From NCBI GenBank assembly GCA_956465555.1, contig OY101122.1, positions 1,313,001 to 1,377,000 on the forward strand: 64,000 nucleotides of DNA. The letters run 5' to 3'. Under the pieces are notes generated by a model. It did no database searches, was not told where the DNA came from, and was given only the letters and a program-made list of their open reading frames with translations. This document shows positions 9,921 through 21,498 of the stretch, piece by piece. Positions within the stretch are counted from its first letter, which is position 1. Each line of letters begins with the position of its first letter. A program made the translations under genes and the position numbers. The DNA is from Nitzschia sp. pyKryTriq1 (taxonomy: Eukaryota > Bacillariophyta > Bacillariophyceae > Bacillariales > Bacillariaceae).

Positions 9921-11939
9921 TTAGCGAACCCAAAATCGAGGAAGGAATTGCATCACTTTTTTATTCAAAGCCACTCCTGCCTTGAACTGTGCCTCGTCCT
10001 CTCGAACCGGAAGCACAGGGTGTTTGTATAGACGACTCTTTCCAACGACTTGATCCAAGAGAAGATTGCCGGCTTGGATTCCCGAAACGTAAGCTCGCTC
10101 TTGACACAAGCCTTTGGCACCATGTTCCAACTCGCCCATACGAACCCAATCCCCAGCACACTTGATGGATGGAATTTCAGGAGCTCCCTGGAGAGGAGGG
10201 CGTCGATCAAAACTTCCCGGTGAAAAGAAGGATACCGTACCCGGAAACTTACCTACCCACGAGTCAACAACATTGGCGGCACGGAATCCGGGAACAGCTT
10301 CGGGCAGCAAGTCCTCCATCAATATCTGAACGATTTTCTCGTCACTCAAGCTCATTAAGGCACCCGCATTGTAAAAATCGCAAGCCAGAACCGAACCTTG
10401 AGGTTCTTCTCCACCCCACAGACTATCTTCGCTGTCCTTTTGCAATTGATCCAACATGAAAAAGGTACCCCCGGCTCCTCGGAGTGCTTCAAAACGAGAA
10501 AATACATTCGCAGGTGTTCTGGTGGGAACATACTTGTCCAACCAAATTCTGGTTGAAATCACGTCAATGCCATTTTTCATCGAGGCCGCTTTGCTGAATG
10601 TAGGATACTGCGACAGATCTGGGCTCGATTCGATCACGCTTGCCATGCCCTTTCCGTTCAACGCCAAGATAAGCCCATCCACTTCCAATGTTTTCGTATC
10701 ACCGTTTTGAGTCATGAATTCCACGGCAGTCTTATCATTATCCAGGAGACTGATCTTATTGACACGGGATCCTCCCATGACATTCAAGCCATATTCGTTT
10801 TGGAGCTTCTCGGCCAACGGGGCAACAAGAGAATCACTCACGGTACCATTCTTAATCCAACGAACGTCAAAAGAATCTTGGTGAGCCAAGGCATAGTAAT
10901 ACAGCAATTCCATAACAACCAGTGCACTAAGTTCCTCTGGAGGTTTGAATAAGCCCACCAATCTTAGAAGGAAGATAGGATGCAAGTGAGTCAACGCTGG
11001 AAATGTTAGCACAATGCACACATGCCATTTCTTCTTACAAAGTGGGTTTGATAAAGTCCTCAACGAGACGTTCCGACAGACCAAATCGAATAAAAAGGTC
11101 GTGTGCAGTCATTCGGTCATACTTGCGCTGCACTGACTCGTCGTTTCCTAGGCAATCAATCGTCGCAATCAAAAGCCCAACCATGGATGCTCGGTCAGCG
11201 AGCGGAACGCGTTCAAAGAGTGGAAAGGTCGCTATAACTTGCCCTAGTGGAGAAGGTAGTTGAGGGAACGTCTGACCGGATAATTGTCCTAGCAGGGGTA
11301 GATTGTTTGCGGGAAAGGTTCCTTCGGAGAATACAGGAGCTGTTGCTTCCAACCCGTCAGGAGAATAAAAAGATGAATTCGTGTACGGTGTGAAAACATC
11401 ATTCTCGTCCAAACCAAGCTCAGCACAGAGTTTGTTGATGTTGGGATAATCCTTCCAAAATCCCCGGGTTCCAGCCTCAACTACAATAATATAGCACACA
11501 AATACACATTAACCATAAGAGGCGTGACCCCAAAAAAGAAAGATGACCACGGGAACAGTTTCACAGACGCACCTGGTTTGCCAGTTTTTGACAGGAACGG
11601 AGTCTTTCCGGTCGGATCCGGGAGTGCATCCAGTAGAGTAACTTCCACATCATCGGCCTCACACAAAGCTTTCGCAGCACCCCAACCTCCCCAGCCACCC
11701 CCAACGACCGCAAAACTCTTTTTCGAACTTGTCACCTTGACTTCATCCTGCCGTTTCTTCCATTCTTTCGCGGCAGACGAGGAACTTTCGTCTGTTGACT
11801 CCTCTGCACCTCCGTTTGCCTCCTCAGTCATTCGGCGTGCGACAGGACATGACGCAGAAGGACAGACGGTGCCTCGACTCTGAGTTACGAATGCCGAAAC
11901 GAGCGTAGCAGCAGAACACATAAATAACACGACCCTCAT
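9921..11939 (-). CDS. Plastid FAD-dependent desaturase/amine-oxidase-like flavoprotein (carotene desaturase family)
   Basis: Three exons, complement(join(9921..10962, 11039..11480, 11573..11939)), give 616 residues. The N-terminus MRVVLFMCSAATLVSAFVTQ is a signal peptide with Phe right after the predicted cleavage site. This is the diatom bipartite plastid-targeting pattern. The dinucleotide-binding motif VVGGGWGGWGAAKAL binds FAD and opens the core. The exon 2 and 3 segments (EAGTRGFWKDYPNI, LVGLFKPPEELSALVVME, IKCAGDWVRMGELEHGAKGLCQERAYVSGIQAGN) follow the layout of the phytoene/zeta-carotene desaturase and related amine-oxidase family. The C-terminal FAD-contacting CAGDW...GAxxSG-like region is present. 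Substrate is not determined; it could act on carotenoids or another isoprenoid. Exon phases 1, 2 and 0 join without stops. The second acceptor (CTAAG/ATTGG) was chosen because the CCAG upstream breaks the frame. Confidence 0.85.
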
Positions 11940-12557
11940 CTTTGGATAAGTATAGTCGTTTAATCAGATTGTGATTGCTAGAGCACAACCCCTTCTATTT
12001 TCTAGCAGCAAATTAATTGTGCACTGGTCGATGACTGCTCTCTGAAGACTTCACTGATTATGAGGAGTCGATGTGGTACGGTACCAGGTAGTCTACCTGG
12101 TACAAGTAAGATAGTGCCAGTTCGTTTTTGTCAATCTCATCGTGCAGGTTCTTGGGATTGAGTCAGTTGGGATTTGGGGTCGGTGAGCTTTCTTCATCCG
12201 TCATCACGGGGGGCGGGCGGGTATCTTTTTTCTTTTTGTCCATGACACGTCAGCTAAAAATATTCGGGTCGACGAAGTCGAGTAAGTCGTACTGTGTAGT
12301 CTTGTCTGCACTTCGTACGTAATTTTTCGAAATCAGGCGCGAAGATTTCGTGGTCCAAGGTTAGGACTGACACGGCGCGCGGTAAATAACAATGTCCTGA
12401 GGTAAGACATGATTTTTCCTAAATAACCTAAAATTTTAGCTCTGAAAATTTCGAATTAAACTGTAGCAGAAAATCGATCGATCGAGCAACGCATGTGGAC
12501 CAGATGTGGACTGGCGCCGCGGCCAGGAACAGTGCTGCGCTCCAGCGCACACGCGAC
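11940..12557. other. Intergenic gap with a 23-bp imperfectly centred palindrome
   Basis: About 620 bp between divergent genes, holding their promoters. It contains an inverted repeat at 12082-12104 with arms GTACCAGGTAG and CTACCTGGTAC around one central T, one of the GTACC palindromes found across the window. Small ORFs here have no recognisable features. Confidence 0.55.
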
Positions 12558-15500
12558 ATGTCCGTAATGTTTCTGGGCGGTGGATGCAGGCCGGAGCTGA
12601 GCGGCAAGCGTCGAGAGAAACTTCAAATCAAAGCACAACCCCAATCCTTTTTAGGAGAAACGAATGGCGGCAACTGCCCCACCGCCAAACATTGTAGAGA
12701 AGTGGGCAAATTCCCATCAAAGGTATGTCGGGACGAAGAGCGCACAGTTGTGTTTTATTTTGTTGAAGGGCGTCTTGAAACTGGTTTTGTGCCCGTGAGC
12801 ATGCATACTGTAGTTTCCTCCTCTCGACATGTTCATCATTTTCAAAGCTCCAATTTGAATTTCATTCTTCGAAATCATTTCATGCGATGCTTCGAAATCG
12901 TCTGCTATTGCATGGATGGCAGGTATGCCATTTATTCATCCTCTCGATTCGTACCATGACGACTTCTTGTCCTTCACGATTTCCCCAGTCGTCAGTCATC
13001 ATCATGGATCATGGTGTGGATGGATCCGACTTCGCGATTCTGCGGGGAGTTTTCTATCATATCCATGCCTAGTGATGGGATAATACATGTGTGTTCTTAA
13101 ATAAATCCATCCTTGCTTTCCGTTGAAGTCCTTTTGTGACGTGTCATATAAGTCTTTTTCGTTCCGTATCGCGCGGGCCCTCCACCCAGCGACATCTTCT
13201 GACAAAATTGTGGCTGTTGTTGTCTGTTTTTGGTTTTCGGTGCGCAGCAACTCGAGTACACAACTCGCAAGAAAGGTTTTGGATTGGACATGTCAGGCAT
13301 GAGCCTGATGCCATCCTTTGGCGGAGCTGACTTCAGGGGCGGAGAAATGGAAGATAACGGGCAACAAGACCATCACAGGATTGTAGATTCGGGGGATAGC
13401 GTCCATAGCATGAGGTCATCGAACGCGTCGCCCGAGATCACCGGATTGAAAGGCGGCATTCACAGACCACCAGGGCTTGGTGTTGCTGTTCCCTCGCCCA
13501 TCGGGAAACCGGGCCACTCCTACACCTCATCAGCGTCTACGGCTCAAAATCTAACTCTCACTCCAACTTCTTCACTGGACGGTGGTGAGATGTATGCTCG
13601 TCAGTCATCTCCGTTTCACGGTGATGGCCCATCGTTGTCTTCCACGGAAATGCCTCCTGGCTTTTCGTCCATGGGTAGTTACGACGAGGAAGATGGTGAA
13701 CATGATGGACTATTGGGTCTCCAGGCGCTTCGGGACAGAGCTCATTCGGCGCCTGGACCGACTCTCGGGCATGTAGCTGCATTTGATGATGGGCGAACGA
13801 TGAGACCTCGTACTGTGTCTCGAGACAATGGGCGATCGCAGTCGGCAGCTAGTCGACCGCCTTTGTCTGGTAACTCTGGTTCGTCTCCGCATACAACTGA
13901 AAGTAAGAGCTATTATCCAGGTCCCGGAACGAGAAGCCGTGACCACAGTCCCACGCCGCCTGGTGTTATTTCGCGCCCCGGAATGCTAAACGATCCTCAA
14001 CCAGATAGGTTGTACGATCCGTCGCGTAGCAGGTCGATTGGCTCTGACAGTGGACGCGATTATAACCAGCCTTCAATGGATCAGCTCGCGCAGAAGTTTG
14101 TGCAGCTAGGTAACCAACCACACATGGGACATCCACCACAAAATTTTGCACATATTCACCAGGCTTTTAACCGGCATCAGAGGGCATCATCAATGCCGGG
14201 GCCGATGCGCGCTAATGGGTCCCCACAGGATCAGTATCAAGAAGAAATGGCACATGTCGCTTCGAGGCGAGGCAGTGACTATGGTATTGGAATGTCATCC
14301 AACATGTACCACGGCGCAGACGGGAGTTATTCCGACATGTATAACCCCCACCCATCGCAATACGTCCAGGAACAGGTCGGTCGTCCACAGATTATTAACC
14401 AGCGACGATCTTCGCTTCAAAATGTCCCAGGGGTAGGTTCTGGATTTTACGGACAAGGCCATAATGTCCACAGGCGCGAGTCGCTTGATTTTGTTCCAGG
14501 ACACAACCGTCATCCCGATGGTGTTCCAGTTGTGGCTTCGAACGAAGAAATGAGGATGTATATGAGTGCAGAGGAACGAAGTTCTTACCGTAGGGGGGCA
14601 CACGACCGTATGGTTTCTCCTGGCCACAGTCAAGTACACTATGGGGGTGGTCACAGCAGGCACCCAAGTGACATGGGAAACAGCACTCTTTCTTCTTCAC
14701 CCGCGTCATTGAGTAGCAGTGGGGGTGGTGTAAGTTTTTTTTACAACTGCCGTGTTGTTGCTGTACTTTTTGCTTGAATGCGCTTATCATACTTGTTTTT
14801 GTTGAACAGAGAGGAATGCACGGACATGACATGTATGTTGGGAATTCACGTGGGCGCCACCGTGTCACTCCCTCAGACGATGATCTGTCTCATCCACTTG
14901 TCGGTGAGCATATCGATGTTTATGGAGATGATCGCGGGTACCCACCCCATGAGATACAGGAACATCCTCACGGGCAAGGATCACGCATCCGTACCGTGTC
15001 GGGTGACCAAAGTTTGCCACATTACGGTGGGGCCGCTGCCGCCCACGTCCAGCCTGGATCGGCACTGCCAATGCCAAAGATCGTATACAATATCAAGTTC
15101 AAACGTACGCAACGGACATTTGTTTTGGGACCTAGACTGAATCGTGATCTGAAAGTTGGCACATATGTCAAGGTTGAGGCTGACCGCGGCGAAGACCTTG
15201 GTATTGTGATAGGTAGGGTGCCTTCTGAACAATTCATGTCGAACCGCTCCAGCTTCCATGGCGGAGTGGGTGAGATGGGAGCCATGCCTCCGCCAAGTGG
15301 TATGGGCCCAACTGGTGCGGCGGATTTGAAGAGAATCGTTCGTCTTGCTACGCACGACGAGGTAGCGCTGCTGACCATGAAACGAGAAGAAGAAGACGAA
15401 CTGCTGAAGATCTGCCGTGCCAAAGTCAGACAGCGCGCTCTCAACATGAACGTCGTTGATGCAGAGTACCAGTTTGACCGTCACAAGTTGACCTTTTTCT

Positions 15501-15727
15501 TTGAAGCCGAAGGAAGGGTCGACTTCCGCGAGCTTGTCCGTGATTTGTTCAGCATGTATAAGACCAGAATCTGGATGCAGCAATTAGATAAGACCACCAC
15601 TGCTACCTGTCCGACAGCACCAGAAGAAGACCCAGCTGTTGAAGTAGACTACGGCACACCAATCCTTGCCCCTGAGAGTGAATATAGTGGGTTCACAGGC
15701 GGGAGTTCCGGTGACAGCACCGACTGA
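12558..15727 (+). CDS. PSP1 C-terminal domain protein with long Ser/Pro-rich N-terminus
   Basis: The secure exons are 13248..14729 and 14810..15727, joined in phase 0 (GGTGGT/GTAAGT...AACAG/AGAGG), 799 residues. The C-terminal part from LPMPKIVYNIKFKRTQR through DLKVGTYVKVEADRGEDLGIVIG, RLATHDEVALLTMKREEEDELLKICR and DAEYQFDRHKLTFFFEAEGRVDFRELVRDLF is a PSP1/YaaT-type domain. It was named from a yeast polymerase suppressor and is found from bacteria to eukaryotes; its biochemical role is poorly known. The long N-terminal part is rich in Ser, Pro, Gly and His and probably disordered, with many SP and RS pairs. The first exon is uncertain. A strong GTATGT donor follows position 12722. The frame that matches exon 2 (phase 0) starts at ATG 12558, but a more protein-like start at 12664 (MAATAPPPNIVEKWANSHQ) reaches the same donor in phase 2. 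A missed small exon could reconcile them. Confidence 0.8.
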
Positions 15728-16176
15728 AATCATCACAACACATCATAGAAGAGATACAGTTACAGCACAGAAAGCTTAAGAAATACATCATTGTGGAAAT
15801 GTTAAATGAGGACCTTGTGGGCATCGGAGGCAATTTTGTGGAATGGCCAAAGATGCAATTATTTAATGGATTGTATTCCGCACGTTATTTCGTATAAAAT
15901 TTGTTCCGAGTCGTCGCTATGGCTAAAGGACTCGTGTCGGGAGAACGCATATTCTTTCGCATCATTCATTATATATACATAAACAGACAGTAGAATAGTA
16001 CAATTCAAAACTATTTACTCTGCTAGATTTAGACGCGTGTGAATGTCTAGACTACTGAAGTGGCCGGAGTAGACGTCGTGAACAGTACCGGTAGCCATTG
16101 TTGGACCGCCAGTGGAGCGACACCAGGAATGATCCTCACTTTCGCTGCCCAGAAGAAACGTGATGAAATTCACTTT
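15728..16176. other. Gap between two convergent 3' ends
   Basis: About 450 bp that should hold the 3' UTRs of the PSP1 and LRR genes. AT-rich patches such as the run near 15968-15990 are present. No gene, RNA or repeat recognised. Confidence 0.5.
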
Positions 16177-17460
16177 TTAATAGGAGCAAATAACCCCTTC
16201 AAACAAGGCTGGGCCTCGAACCATGAAGTGCAAAACATCCAATTGGTGAGACGTCACCTCAATATCATCAAACGAAAAACCAACAGTACAGACACCCCCC
16301 GCGTCTGCGAAATCCACTCTGTTGATCCTTTCTAATACCAGGGGCCATATGGAAATGGGGTTTTCCTCGAACAGCAGCCGCCTTCCTCCCTTATTCAAAG
16401 CGCATTCATATCGGATCTCTCGACACTTGAACGTGTCGTCGCTGATGTCGACCTGAAACACATTGTGATTCTTCATGACTGCTTTCAAGAGGGCTAAAGC
16501 TCCTGTATTCTGAAAGGGATTCTTCACCACGCTTATCCTTCGAATACCAGTTCCAGTTTCAATGATTTCGGCAAGAGTGGAAATTCCATCATCGGAGAGA
16601 AAGTTCTCTCGGATATCCAACCTTTCAATGTTCGCATTGCAAGCAAGAGCCGTAGCAAGAAGAAGCATGTCAGAATCCGTAAGCTTATTCCTAGCAAGCG
16701 AAAGTGACTTCAGGCTCTTGTTGCTGCGAAGTGATCTGACGAAGCCTTCTATCTCAATTTTTGGAGACTGCCACAGATTTTGGTATCCTAGAGACAATTC
16801 CTTGACATGGCTCGAAGGATTGTTGATCAAAGCAGCCAAATTGTCGAGCCGACGACAGTGGTTGAAGGATACATCTAAGCTTTCCAATGAAGGGTGATTT
16901 TTTACCGAATCAAGTAGGATATTGACATTTTCATCGTTCAAACCTAATGATCTCAGCTTCAAGACCTTGAGCGCCGTGTTTCCTTTTAGCCCGTCGGCGA
17001 GAATTGCGAAGGAGTCCAACCTAGACCGGCTCAAGTCTAATACCTCAACGCTTTTATTTTCTTTCAAGCCCGTGGCAAGTGCTTCGATTTGCCGGCAGTC
17101 GAAACGATCTTGGATTCTTAGATTTTTCAGCTTGGTGGCTGACAGGAGAAGGGTGTCGAGAAAATAATGCGAAAGAAAAGTTGGCTCTGTCAATCGAACA
17201 TTCTTGACAGTGCCCAGCGCCCGAGCCATACGGATGGCCTGGTGATTCATGTAGGCACCACAATCATCCAACTGGACGGTGACGACGGAACGAGCTTGAA
17301 GAAGGTCCACGATCGCCTCGATCACATCGTCATCTAGAACTGTCTCGCGGACCTCCAGCGCAGCAATCGGCTCGTCAACATTGGAAAATTGGTAGTCCTT
17401 CAGTCTGCTCACCATTTCATCATTGTTCCTCCCGTAGTATAGGCGGATAGTACTCGACAT
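16177..17460 (-). CDS. Leucine-rich-repeat (RNI-like) protein
   Basis: Single main exon, 427 residues, with roughly eight LRRs of the ribonuclease-inhibitor type. Examples are VEVLDLSRSRLDSFAILADGL, LKVLKLRSLGLNDENVNILL, LESLDVSFNHCRRLDNLAAL, LKSLSLARNKLTDSDMLLLA and IERLDIRENFLSDDGISTLA. Such repeats form curved protein-binding scaffolds. There is no signal peptide, membrane segment or enzyme domain. The function is unknown; proteins of this kind form large families in diatoms. A possible 5' exon starts at ATG 17618 (MGRILAQQEDDDDPDFETTG) and could join in frame through a 60-bp intron with a weak GTGTCA donor and a CAG/GCAATATG acceptor, adding about 33 residues. I keep the ATG at 17460 as the simpler start. 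Confidence 0.85.
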   Translation of the reverse strand: MSSTIRLYYGRNNDEMVSRLKDYQFSNVDEPIAALEVRETVLDDDVIEAIVDLLQARSVVTVQLDDCGAYMNHQAIRMARALGTVKNVRLTEPTFLSHYFLDTLLLSATKLKNLRIQDRFDCRQIEALATGLKENKSVEVLDLSRSRLDSFAILADGLKGNTALKVLKLRSLGLNDENVNILLDSVKNHPSLESLDVSFNHCRRLDNLAALINNPSSHVKELSLGYQNLWQSPKIEIEGFVRSLRSNKSLKSLSLARNKLTDSDMLLLATALACNANIERLDIRENFLSDDGISTLAEIIETGTGIRRISVVKNPFQNTGALALLKAVMKNHNVFQVDISDDTFKCREIRYECALNKGGRRLLFEENPISIWPLVLERINRVDFADAGGVCTVGFSFDDIEVTSHQLDVLHFMVRGPALFEGVICSY

Positions 17461-18156
17461 ATTGCCTGGTTCAGAAAAAGATCATGCAAGGGGGAAATAT
17501 ATGGTGTGTCTTGTGTTTTGACACCAAAAAGAACAAATAATTCAAAGACGGCTTTCTTGCCAGTTGTTTCGAAGTCGGGATCATCATCATCTTCTTGTTG
17601 AGCGAGAATTCTTCCCATTTTCAAACCCCTAAGTATTGATATAGCTGTACTTTCTAGTGGCTTCGTCTAATTAGAAGAATGATTCATTCACACCAAGATG
17701 TAGTGTAGCTCAGGGGTCCATCGCCGAAAAAATCAAAAAAGAACGCCGGTCGTCGGAGGTCGGATCTATCGAGCGAATGAGAACGAAGGTCGAATGCACG
17801 AACCGCGCGCGCTGAACCACGCTGACGACGCACGAGCGGATTGACTTGGCCGATTCAGAGTCTTCGGTCCGATGGGTCGACTTTTCTGCTACTCTCGCTA
17901 CTCGTAATCCGTGATGATCACGATACCGCTCCCTTCAGTACACTACGAGTGTACCCCACTACTTGTACAGCAGACGTACTAATTCAAAACTCTCTACGAG
18001 AGAGCAACTCTAGCTAGAGCCAATTGCCATGCGAAATGATAGGTTGACGAATGTCGACTCAACCTAGATTGTCGAGTAGTGCAGAGAAGTTTGGTCACCC
18101 TCAGCGGTACAAGTATACACCTTCATTGATAGTTGATTGCATCGTATAGCATAGCC
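17461..18156. other. Intergenic region between LRR gene and ARL2
   Basis: About 700 bp. The proximal part may hold a 5' exon of the LRR gene (see that entry). The remainder contains short direct and inverted tracts built on GTACT/AGTAG and CTCTACGAGAGAG but no gene I can support. Confidence 0.5.
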
Positions 18157-18925
18157 TCAACTTAACAAAAAGATTCGGTCCCCGATATCTTTTACGAGCC
18201 AATCCATGCCCTCTAGTAAGCCTTCTCCTGTGACAGCGCTGCATGCATGGATTGACCAATGACGATCAGACCATGATGATGGATGGTCGTCGTTTCCAGG
18301 CACCACCCTATCATTGGTGGCATCGTCGCTACTATGAGTACCACTATCCCCTTTTGATGACGATGCCAAGGACGATAAATGCAGAGCTTGTGCAATCTGG
18401 TCTGTCGTCAAACTCCCTTGCAAATCTTGTTTGTTTGCCCAAATCAACAAGGACGCTCCCGCCAAGCGTTCTTGCTGCAGCACCTTCTGCAATTCTATTC
18501 TTACTAACTCCAATCTTGAAACATCCAGCGAGTCGATGACCCACACAATTCCATCCGTTTGTTCGAAATAGTTTCTCCAATAAGCTCGAATAGATGATTG
18601 CCCTCCAATATCCCAGAGATTCAAATGATAGCCAAGAAACTCCAAGGAATGAATTTGAAAGCCCAAGGTTGGTTCAATATCCCGGAGGGACTGTCCGCAT
18701 AAGGCTTTAACGATTGTCGTTTTCCCTGCATTGTCTAATCCCAGGACGAGAACTCGCAACTCTCGTTCTTGTTCTTTAATCTGATAGAGAAATAGTATCG
18801 TAACAAGATCCAGCAAGCCGATGGAACACTGGGTAAGATTTGGAATTGACCGATGTGTTCTTATTGAAACATGCACAAGTAAAAACAAATGGGCTCACCT
18901 TTTTCAATATCGTTAACAAACCCAT
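18157..18925 (-). CDS. ARL2: ARF-like small GTPase ARL2
   Basis: Two exons, complement(join(18157..18780, 18899..18925)), give 216 residues. Exon 1 is only nine codons and reads MGLLTILKK, identical to the start of human ARL2 as I recall it. Exon 2 continues IKEQERELRVLVLGLDNAGKTT. The G1 loop is GLDNAGKTT, G3 is WDIGGQ, G4 is ANKQD and G5 is CSAVTGE. The segments YWRNYFEQTDGIVWV and ERLAGASLLIWANKQDL are ARL2-specific. ARL2 regulates tubulin folding cofactors and release of lipidated cargo. Human ARL2 has 184 residues. The extra length is a Ser/Asp-rich insert of about 30 residues before SDRHWSIHACSAV, in the loop before G5. Gly2 is present but no further myristoylation motif is claimed. Divergent from LSM5. 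Confidence 0.95.
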
Positions 18926-19374
18926 GATACTGTGCGTTTATAAGGTGTCGATACGGTCAGTGAGATGAACTTTGTTTGGTGCTGTGAGCTGCTGCATCCG
19001 CCATGGTCGAAATCGACGACGAGAGCAATCGATCGCAAAAGGCGGAGCAAGAGGCAAGAGATCAAAGCAAAATAAAATGCGATGCGTTTGACTGAAACGA
19101 CTTCGCTTGTTCGGGACGACAGACGGACCCGTCCGACCCCCAACCGGGGCGACCATCAATGCCCGTCGCCGCAAAACACAACTCTTCAACTCATGCGCTT
19201 TGTCGTGCTTCGACCATGGCGCCGCCCCCACGCCAGCCCCAGCCCGCTGCCCGCTCCTTCCGTCGTGGAGAGTGGAGCGAGCATAAGTCGTACTGGTCTC
19301 GAGTCTCGATAGCAGAACCTCCCAGGACAACTCACCTTCCCGTAGCATTAAAGGCAAAAAGAAGAACGGATAGA

Positions 19375-19748
19375 ATGGCGACGCGGATTTTGCCATTAGA
19401 GCTGATTGACAAAGCGATCGGATCCCAAATATGGATTCTCCTTCGAGGAACCAAGGAGATTGTGGGGACCCTGCGAGGCTTTGATGATTACGTGAGTTTT
19501 GTTTTGTTTTGTTGATGTCGGCAAAGAAGATTGCAGTTCGTACCATTTTCTAACCACGGAATATCTCTTTTCAGGTCAATCTCGTGTTGGACGATGCCAT
19601 CGAATTCACGCCGGATCCGAATGACAAGACTAAGATCATCAAAACAAAGTTAGAGACTGAGATATTGCTGAACGGAAACCAAATCGCGATCTTGGTCCCG
19701 GGGGGAAGTGGGCCACCAGAAGACTCGTTAGCGGCGCAAACAAGTTAG
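19375..19748 (+). CDS. LSM5: U6 snRNA-associated Sm-like protein LSm5
   Basis: Two exons, join(19375..19491, 19575..19748), give 96 residues. LSm5 belongs to the heptameric LSm1-7 (mRNA decapping) and LSm2-8 (U6 snRNA) rings. Exon 1 ends DDY/GTGAGT and exon 2 begins after TTTTCAG with VNLVLDD, joined in phase 0. Sm motif 1 is [17 protein letters not shown]...[20 protein letters not shown] and Sm motif 2 is [15 protein letters not shown], which matches the LSm5 ILLNGNNITMLVPGG signature. Length agrees with the family (about 91 residues). The gene sits head to head with ARL2, 449 bp between start codons. Confidence 0.95.
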
Positions 19749-20263
19749 AGATAGACCCAATTTGTGCGCACGCTTAGGAGACGACCGACTCTTGCTTCTG
19801 CAGCCAATCCAAACGCAGGTTAGAATAAAATGACTTTCTTCCGAGGTAGTGCACATCGATTAAAACTAAATCGAAGTATATTACGGAGTTTGTCCTAGTA
19901 TTAGTTGTCCAGCCGCCAGTAGAGTCGTAGAGAATACCTACTACTAGAGGCGACCGGTAGAGAGAGAACGAAAGAGAGCTATGAAATAAAACCTCGCTCG
20001 CAGTACGTAGTTTTTAGTCCAGTAAGTCAACCAATGTGATGCTCGCTCCTCCTCTCTGTACCGGAACCGTACACGTACAAGTACCAGGTACTGTACTGTA
20101 CAAGTACCGTACCAGGGACCGGTATTAGTGTGCGGCGCTTTTGGTTTGACTTTTGACCGCGCTTTTGTTGCATTCCCCTCAAACCTCCATGTTCCTACAG
20201 TACTTTCTTCCTATTGACCCCCATCGAGCGACGACTCTTTCAAAATCATAATTAACTAAAGTC
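19749..20263. other. Intergenic gap with GTACC-type repeats
   Basis: About 515 bp upstream of THOC3. Positions about 20058-20130 are packed with GTACC/GGTAC units in both orientations (for example CCGGAACCGTACACGTACAA and GTACTGTACTGTACAAGTAC). No gene seen. The region must include the THOC3 promoter. Confidence 0.6.
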
Positions 20264-21407
20264 ATGGTGTCGGGTGTATCATGGAAGCTGGGAGATGTCA
20301 GCACCGGTGACTTCGGGAACCATCGCCTGAGCGTGAGTAGTTTTGTGGTATCATCGATCGCTTGTTGAGATACCGATGAGACACTCCCCCTTTCTTTTGT
20401 GCTTTGTCCTTATTGTCGCTTTGTGTCTCTTTATCATTGAAAAGTCTAGAAGTGTTTCATGGAATAGTAGTGGGCTTTATTTGGCCATTGCGTCTAGCGA
20501 TCGTATGACAAGGCTGTGCGCAGTGGAAGGATCCAACCCGAGGGAAATTCTAGCGATATCGGGTCATACCGGACCAGTCGAACGGGTACGGTTTCATCCC
20601 AACCAGGAGACACTTATTTGTACAGCTGCATCCGATTCGACAGTGCGCTTGTGGGATGTGAGAGGTGCTTCACAAAAGGCGTTGGGGCAAATCGATGTCT
20701 CGCCCGGGACATCGGCAACGGACATTTCGTGGTCGACTTCTTCATCTCATCCCTCACTTCTAGCAGTGACAGAAAGAAATGGATCCATAAGTCTTTACGA
20801 TACTCGGAAAATTTCGTCGTCTGCATCGTCGTCGGGGACGAAAGGAAACAAGAATGCTTCCTTGTTGAAAATATTTCATTCGAGTACCAGCGTTGTGGAG
20901 GCTTGCATCTTTTCTCCAGCTGGACGTCACTTGGTGGGTGCCATGACGACAAATGGTCTAGGCGAACTTACGGTTTGGGACTGGGAAAGCGAGGACACAT
21001 CTCAGAAGTATGTTTATCCTGCGCATACTGGACCAATATATTCTATGGTATTTTCTCCCGACGGTACACGATTGGCAACGGGAGGGTCCGATGCGATTGT
21101 CGGTTTGTGGGACGTGGACAGTATGGTGTGCACCCACACCATTGACCGATGCATCAAATTCACTCGCAGTGTCTCTTTTTCCTATGATTCCAAGTTGATT
21201 GCAAGTAGCAGCGAAGAAGACGGTATCGATCTGGCCTCTGCCGAAACAGGAGAACTAGTTGGCAAAGTGTCGTTGGGTCGACGCGGTGGGGCGGACGAAA
21301 TCAGCTTTCATCCCAAATATTATATGCTGGCATGCGCAAGGTGTCCGTCAGCGGGAGGAACACCCGCAGCGGTGACCGTGGCAAAAATAACTGTAACGAG
21401 TCAATAG
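20264..21407 (+). CDS. THOC3: THO/TREX complex WD40 subunit THOC3 (TEX1)
   Basis: Two exons, join(20264..20332, 20445..21407), give 343 residues. THOC3 is the beta-propeller subunit of the THO complex, which couples transcription to mRNA packaging and export. Exon 1 (MVSGVSWKLGDVSTGDFGNH) ends AGC/GTGAGT; exon 2 begins after TTGAAAAG with SRSVSWNSSGLYLAIASSD. WD repeats include GHTGPVERVRFHP...DSTVRLWDVR and AHTGPIYSMVFSPDGTRLATGGSDAIVGLWDVDSMVC; the latter matches the human THOC3 stretch YFATGSADALVSLWDVDELVC. The closing repeat contains SVSFSYDSKLIASSSEEDGIDLA, also family-specific. The exon 2 acceptor could alternatively be TCTAG a few bases downstream, but that breaks phase. Convergent with NOP56, 91 bp apart. 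Confidence 0.9.
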
Positions 21408-21498
21408 CATCTTTCAGTATAGACGAGTATATCGAAATTCTTCTTAATAGTATGCATTTGCCGAAATAAAAGCTATCAGCCACCGTGCAACGAAACGA

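Noticed and set aside
12495-12959. 154-residue ORF upstream of the PSP1 gene as a separate gene
   Set aside because: The part after 12722 follows a strong intron donor; at most the first part is exon 1 of the PSP1 gene.
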